64,000 nucleotides of DNA from the NCBI GenBank assembly GCA_023512835.1, contig CM042092.1, positions 52,334,400-52,398,399 of the forward strand, given 5' to 3'. The DNA comes from Taxillus chinensis (Eukaryota; Streptophyta; Magnoliopsida; Santalales; Loranthaceae). Both the position numbers and the translations under genes were made by a program. A model generated the notes under the pieces. That model was not told where the DNA came from, ran no database searches, and was given only the letters and a program-made list of their open reading frames with translations. Below are positions 60,317 to 64,000 of this stretch, piece after piece (the first letter of the stretch is position 1; the number at the start of each line of letters is the position of its first letter).

Positions 60317-60603
60317 TTGTTTTGGAACCCAGTGGCTGTGGAAGCCCATGACTGTTTTGGAACCCGGTGGCTGTGGAAGCCCGGGGCTGTTTTGGAACCC
60401 GGTGGCTGTAGAAGCCCAAGACTGTTTTGGAACCTGGTGGCTGTGGAAGCCCGGGACTATTTTGGAACCCGGTGGCTGTGGAAGCCCGGGGCTGTTTTGG
60501 AACCTGGTGGCTATGGAAGCCCGGGACTGTTTTGGAACCCGGTGGCTGTGGAAGCCCGGGACTGTTTTGGAACCCGGTGGCTGTGGAAGCCCGGGACTGT
60601 TTA
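60317..60603 (+). repeat. 35-bp minisatellite, eight units, in LTR copy 2
   Basis: Eight units of ttttggaacccggtggctg / tggaagcccgggactg. Copy 1 has about five units in reverse complement (35475-35650). It makes a spurious Gly/Cys-rich ORF in all three plus frames. Confidence 0.92.
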
Positions 60604-61284
60604 TGTTAGCCTGTGTGGCTGTGGATACGTTAGCCTGTGTGGCTGTGGCAAAGGTTGTTCTTGTTCTGTGACTTATGTGTTGGCGCTTGGATGGATCATA
60701 AACTACTTATATCTTATTGTCACTACACTGTACTTGTGCACATCCTCATGTAGATGCTAAGAGCATGGGATGGGTTGGGGAGACATGATCTCTACTGAGC
60801 TGTGGTTGCTCACCCCTCCTACTGTGATGTGTTTTCTTTCAGGGACCTACAGGCGTTAGGTGGTACCCCAAGGTGGAAGATTCTGTTTGCTGTTTATTTT
60901 TCTTCTTGTGATTTTGAGGAATTTATGTAACCCTAGTGGGGAAATATTGTAATAAGGAATTTAATTGTAATAAAGGCAAGTTTTTTAGCTTGTATACATT
61001 TATTCTGGTTTGTGCTTAATAAAGATAATTGATTTCGTCTGTGAATATCTGTTGTGGATGTGTACGATGTCCTGCATGGATATTTGATTATATATCAACC
61101 CCTTGCTCGTCGGGTGGGTAAAGGGGAGTTATAAACCGGTTTCCTCGGGTTGGAAACCCGGGGCATGACATTTGTAATCTGATTTGGTAGGAGAAGCAGG
61201 AAGATAACATACAGAATGAAGATAACTTCCATATCATTAAGTCAGCAACATCAATACAATTCAGCCTTGATACAAAATTTTACA

Positions 61285-61866
61285 TTAAGGTACATAAGGC
61301 TTACTATACTTGAAGATCATTGTTGATGTTTTCTCTCTAAGCTCCATTGCCTGCTCCATCGTATAGTTGTGGATGTTATTCCAGTCTTTTACAACCTTTA
61401 CGAATGACTTGATAAAGAAACAAACAAAGGCTCCGCAGCTATCTTCGTCTGGCTGTTGTGGCACTTGTTTCTTATTCCGGATCGCCGCCTTCAACGTCTC
61501 AGTTGGAGCCAAAGGAGTTTGACCCATTTCTTCATAAAGCCCGGATTGCTTTACTGCTTCCATTAGTCGAAGACGCAGTGGTTCCCATTGATTCCTTCTA
61601 ACGTTGTTCTCCACAACTTGATGAGAATCAATCAAGATCATCTGTTTGGACGAAATCAGAAAAGCAAGCAGCATGAAGTGCGGTGTCATGACCTGGTACG
61701 GAATGAGGATAGTTGAAAGTTTCTTTCAAGGTTTGTTGTCCTAGCAGTTCCGTCGATGAAGGTCCGGATATCGGCTACGTCTGGAAGATAACCCTCATTC
61801 CAACATGGCAAGACATCAAACAAGTGTCCGTCCTTGTACAGAGACGGAAACAGCCTCATCTCCAAT
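61285..61866 (-). pseudogene. SIRE3 extra ORF, C-terminal part with complete C48/Ulp1-like catalytic set
   Basis: On the minus strand from about 61720 the frame reads ILIPYQVMTPHFMLLAFLI, then KQMILIDSHQVV, then KKQVPQQPDEDSCGAFVC, and ends SKPYVP with TAA at 61287-61285. Numbering from the Met of MTPHFM (61689), His4 and Asp21 are 17 apart and Gln79 and Cys85 are 6 apart, as in yeast Ulp1 (His514, Asp531, Gln574, Cys580). The PQQPxxxxCGxxxC wording is the C48 signature. Upstream coding sequence survives to about 61866. The N-terminal three quarters of the ORF is deleted, so this copy is a fragment. Whether it is expressed cannot be told. Confidence 0.82.
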
Positions 61867-62010
61867 ATGAAAGTATGAGAATATTATCAGAAACACAATG
61901 CATGACACAAGTAAAGATGAACAGTAAGAAGTAAAGTAAGTGTCTAATGCTCATCATGAAACACGATGCATGTTCTGAAAAAAGATACTGTTGGAATAAT
62001 AAATTAGAAA

Positions 62011-63157
62011 CTATGCAGAAAGGTCAAGCAATCCTAATTTGAGGAGTAGTTCAGAGAATCTTGCATTAGGTAGGGGCTTTGTGAGTATGTCCTCAAGTTG
62101 ATCATCCATAGCAACATGTTCGAGAGACAGGTGCTTTTTGAGAACATGATCATAGATGAAATGATACCTGACTTCAATATCCTTTGTCTTTGGGTGCATG
62201 ACTAGATTTGTTGCTGATGGCAATCGCACTGATATTGTCACAGTAGAGTGGAATAGATGTCATGTTGAAACCGTAGTCAGTAACTTGACTTTGCATCCAG
62301 AAAAACTGTGTGTAGTAACTCCCAGCAGCTATGTATTCCGCCTCGAGATAGAGGTTGATACGAAATTCTTCTTCTTCTGAACCATGAGATCAGATCTGTT
62401 TCCAAGAAACGAGAAGTACCACCGGTGCTCTTCCTATCGATGCGACACCCGACAAAATCAGCATCGAATATCCGAATAAAGAGAAGTTGGACTCCTTTGG
62501 ATACCGAGTCCGAAATTCACTGTCCCTTTAAAGTCTTCGGTATCCATTTGACATGTAACATGTGTGACTCTTTAGGATCCGCCTGATATCTTGCACATAT
62601 ACTGGTTACGAACATGATATCCAGGCAACTTGCTGTAAGATACAACAATGATCCTATCATACCTCTGTATTCAGTCACATTTACTGATTCTCCGTTTAGA
62701 TCAGGATTTAACTTGGCACTGAGTGGCATGGGAGTGTTCATGGGAGTTGAATTTTGCATACCAAACTTCCTAATTAAGTCCTGTGTGTATTTTGCTTTGT
62801 TGATGAAGATTCCTTCCTTCATTTGTTTAACTTCTATTTAAGGAAGTACGATAGTTCTCCCATCATGCTCATTTCAAATTTTCTAGTCATCAACTTCGCA
62901 AACTTTTCACATAGCTTCGGATTAGATGATTCGAAAATGATATCATCCACATAGATTTGTACGATTAGAGAATGTCCCTTCTCTTTCTGTAGGAATAATG
63001 TGGTGTCTATATTCCCTTTTCTGAAGTTGTGAGCAAGTAAGAATTCAGACAGTGTGTCATAGTAGGCTCGCTTACTTCAATCCGTACAAGGCTTTCCATA
63101 GTTTGTACACCATATGTTCAGCCTTGTGTTCAATGAATCCTGGAGGTTGTTCAACAT
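62011..63157 (-). pseudogene. SIRE3 reverse transcriptase and RNase H, partial
   Basis: On the minus strand: YVDD region (near 62945-62956), FEMSMMGELSYFL, KEGIFINKAKYTQDLIRKF, TEYRGMIGSLLYLT, RYQADPKESHMLHVKWI, and the RNase H end HPKTKDIEVRYHFIYDHVL with DQLEDILTKPLP. It is collinear with SIRE2 42740-43725. It is cut at 63157 by LTR copy 3, and frameshifts occur near 62500 and 62830. The DNA between 61867 and 62010 is noncoding. Confidence 0.87.
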
Positions 63158-63846
63158 TGTAATGACCCGTGTGTAACCCGTGTGTAAGGAGTTAACCACA
63201 AACACCTTGGATGTTGGTACACAAGTTTAAGGTAAGAGATGAGCCCAAGAGGGGACTTTTGAGAGGTGTATGTGTCAAGCGATAGCGTACATTTATGCCC
63301 TAGGAAGATGGTTATGCGTTCTAGCGGTTTTAAGCTATTTTGGCGGATCTTGGAGCTCACTTTTGACCTAGTAGATGGCCTCAAACAATTGGCGTGCAAG
63401 AACAAAAGTTTCTTAGAATGAGGTCCTCTATCTACCACAGAAATTTCAGAGCATTTGGAGCTGCACGTGAATTCACCCATTTCACGTGCAAGCATATTTT
63501 TGCTTCTCAGGCCTCTACAAGATGCAAGGAGACTTGGGGTAAAGTTTGAGTGCATTTGGAGCTGCACGCCAATTGGGGAATTGGCGTTCAAATTGGCGTG
63601 CAAGCATATTTTTGCATGGTTACCTTGGTTTTGTTATTCTAATCATCTTTTTCCAAAGGACCAGGTTGGAATAGTGAGTATTTTGGTGTGTATGGATGCG
63701 GAAAGGTTGTAGCTTGTGTAATCAAAACTACGTCGTTTTGATCCTGGGTTTCACTTAATCAAAACTACGTCGTTTTGATAATGGGAGGTCTATATAAGGA
63801 TGAGGAGACTCCTTGTTCTAGGGTTAGGGTTCTTTTCGGCCGTCGC

Positions 63847-63878
<32 letters not shown>

Positions 63879-64000
63879 AGGAAGGAGAGTCGCCGGCTTT
63901 GCCCGGAGGCGTCGTGCGTGGGGAAAACAACGTCTAGCGTGGAAGCAAGAGGGGAGGACGTTTTCAAGGTAGGGATTCTGTTCTTCCTAAATCCTCCTCT
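63158..64000 (+). mobile_element. Copy 3: LTR of the TGTAATGACCC family, running off the window
   Basis: It begins TGTAATGACCCG at 63158 inside SIRE3 RT. It matches copy 1 (inverted) and copy 2: gatgagcccaagagg (63239), G-box-like CACGTG sites (63463-63490), paired ACGT palindromes, TATA box, GA run. The 3' end is beyond 64000. Confidence 0.82.
63721..63797 (+). promoter_or_regulatory. LTR promoter: two ACGT-core palindromes and TATA box
   Basis: Two identical 22-bp near-palindromes (ATCAAAAC / GTTTTGAT arms around a TACGTC core) lie at 63721-63742 and 63758-63779, with TATATAA at 63791-63797. The same arrangement is at 59623-59697 in copy 2 and, inverted, at about 36252-36335 in copy 1. ACGT cores are bZIP-type sites. 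Confidence 0.65.

Larger units (their letters stand above)
30519..61170 (+). mobile_element. Copy 2: solo LTR of the TGTAATGACCC...TGACA family, split by the Tat gypsy
   Basis: The parts are 30519-30685 and 59390-61170, about 1.95 kb in all. The 5' part (gggcaagatttgagcccaagagg) matches copy 3 near 63235. The 3' part ends gaaacccggggcatgaca, the reverse complement of the start of copy 1. It contains paired ACGT palindromes and a TATA box (59623-59697), GA and TA microsatellites and a 35-bp minisatellite. The first bases (gttatgac) lack a clean TGT, and no 5-bp duplication is seen, so the 5' junction with SIRE3 has been altered. Confidence 0.72.
29109..63157 (-). mobile_element. SIRE3: Sirevirus copia element, split by copy 2 and the gypsy nest
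   Basis: The LTR at 29109-30518 and the internal sequence at 61171-63157 are both on the minus strand and are collinear with SIRE2 (3' LTR, then extra ORF end, then RNase H, then RT). Between them lies the LTR copy 2/gypsy insertion. The next internal bases (tttgtaatctgatttgg, 61171) match SIRE2 from 38248. About 30 bases that include the polypurine tract are missing at the junction. The element is interrupted again at 63158 and continues off-window. Confidence 0.8.

Noticed and set aside
60276..60760. Gly/Cys-rich 131-154 codon ORFs in several frames
   Set aside because: All come from the 35-bp minisatellite of LTR copy 2, open in all three frames; no start context or family.

Overview
This window is nuclear DNA from a flowering plant, most likely a eudicot with a transposon-rich genome. 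It holds one intact host gene, a five-exon U-box/ARM-repeat E3 ubiquitin ligase gene of PUB42 type on the minus strand (23643-28125). Almost everything else is LTR retrotransposon, much of it nested. No rRNA, tRNA, CRISPR or bacterial-style operon is visible. The species cannot be named from this sequence.

Layout. 1-4596: 3' end of a Ty1/copia element of the Sirevirus lineage (called SIRE1), with its extra ORF, polypurine tract and 3' LTR, inserted in an older LTR remnant (4597-6240). 6241-7845: AT-rich DNA with no gene seen. 7846-19001: a decayed small-LTR copia element. It is split by a solo LTR (LTR-A, 8476-18352), which is itself split by two independent solo LTRs of a Ty3/gypsy family (8830-12666 and 13068-17244). 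The second of these carries a Sirevirus solo LTR (14094-15448). All four solo LTRs have perfect 5-bp target-site duplications. 19002-22785: an inverted, internally deleted copy of the Tat-lineage gypsy element. 22786-23642: possible first exon of an interrupted gene. 23643-28264: the PUB gene and its W-box-rich promoter. 29109 to the window end: a second nest, in which a third Sirevirus (SIRE3) is split by an LTR-A-like element (copy 2). Copy 2 is split by a 28.7-kb Tat gypsy element (30686-59389). That element is split by another LTR of the copy-2 family (34992-36761) and by a recent complete Sirevirus (SIRE2, 37041-49778).

Main observation. The three Sirevirus copies carry, downstream of pol where an env-like ORF sits in some Sireviruses, an extra ORF of about 920 codons. 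Its N-terminal part resembles the plant-transposon-protein domain (PF20167-like), its middle is Pro/Ser/Ala-rich with a probable coiled coil, and its C-terminus is a Ulp1/C48 (SUMO-protease-type) cysteine protease domain. The His, Asp, Gln and Cys positions and spacings match Ulp1. SIRE3 keeps all four residues. SIRE1 has a frameshift just before the Cys codon, and SIRE2 has lost exactly the Cys codon.

All identifications come from reading the sequence and recalling protein families; no database search was run. Sequence comparisons were made by eye.
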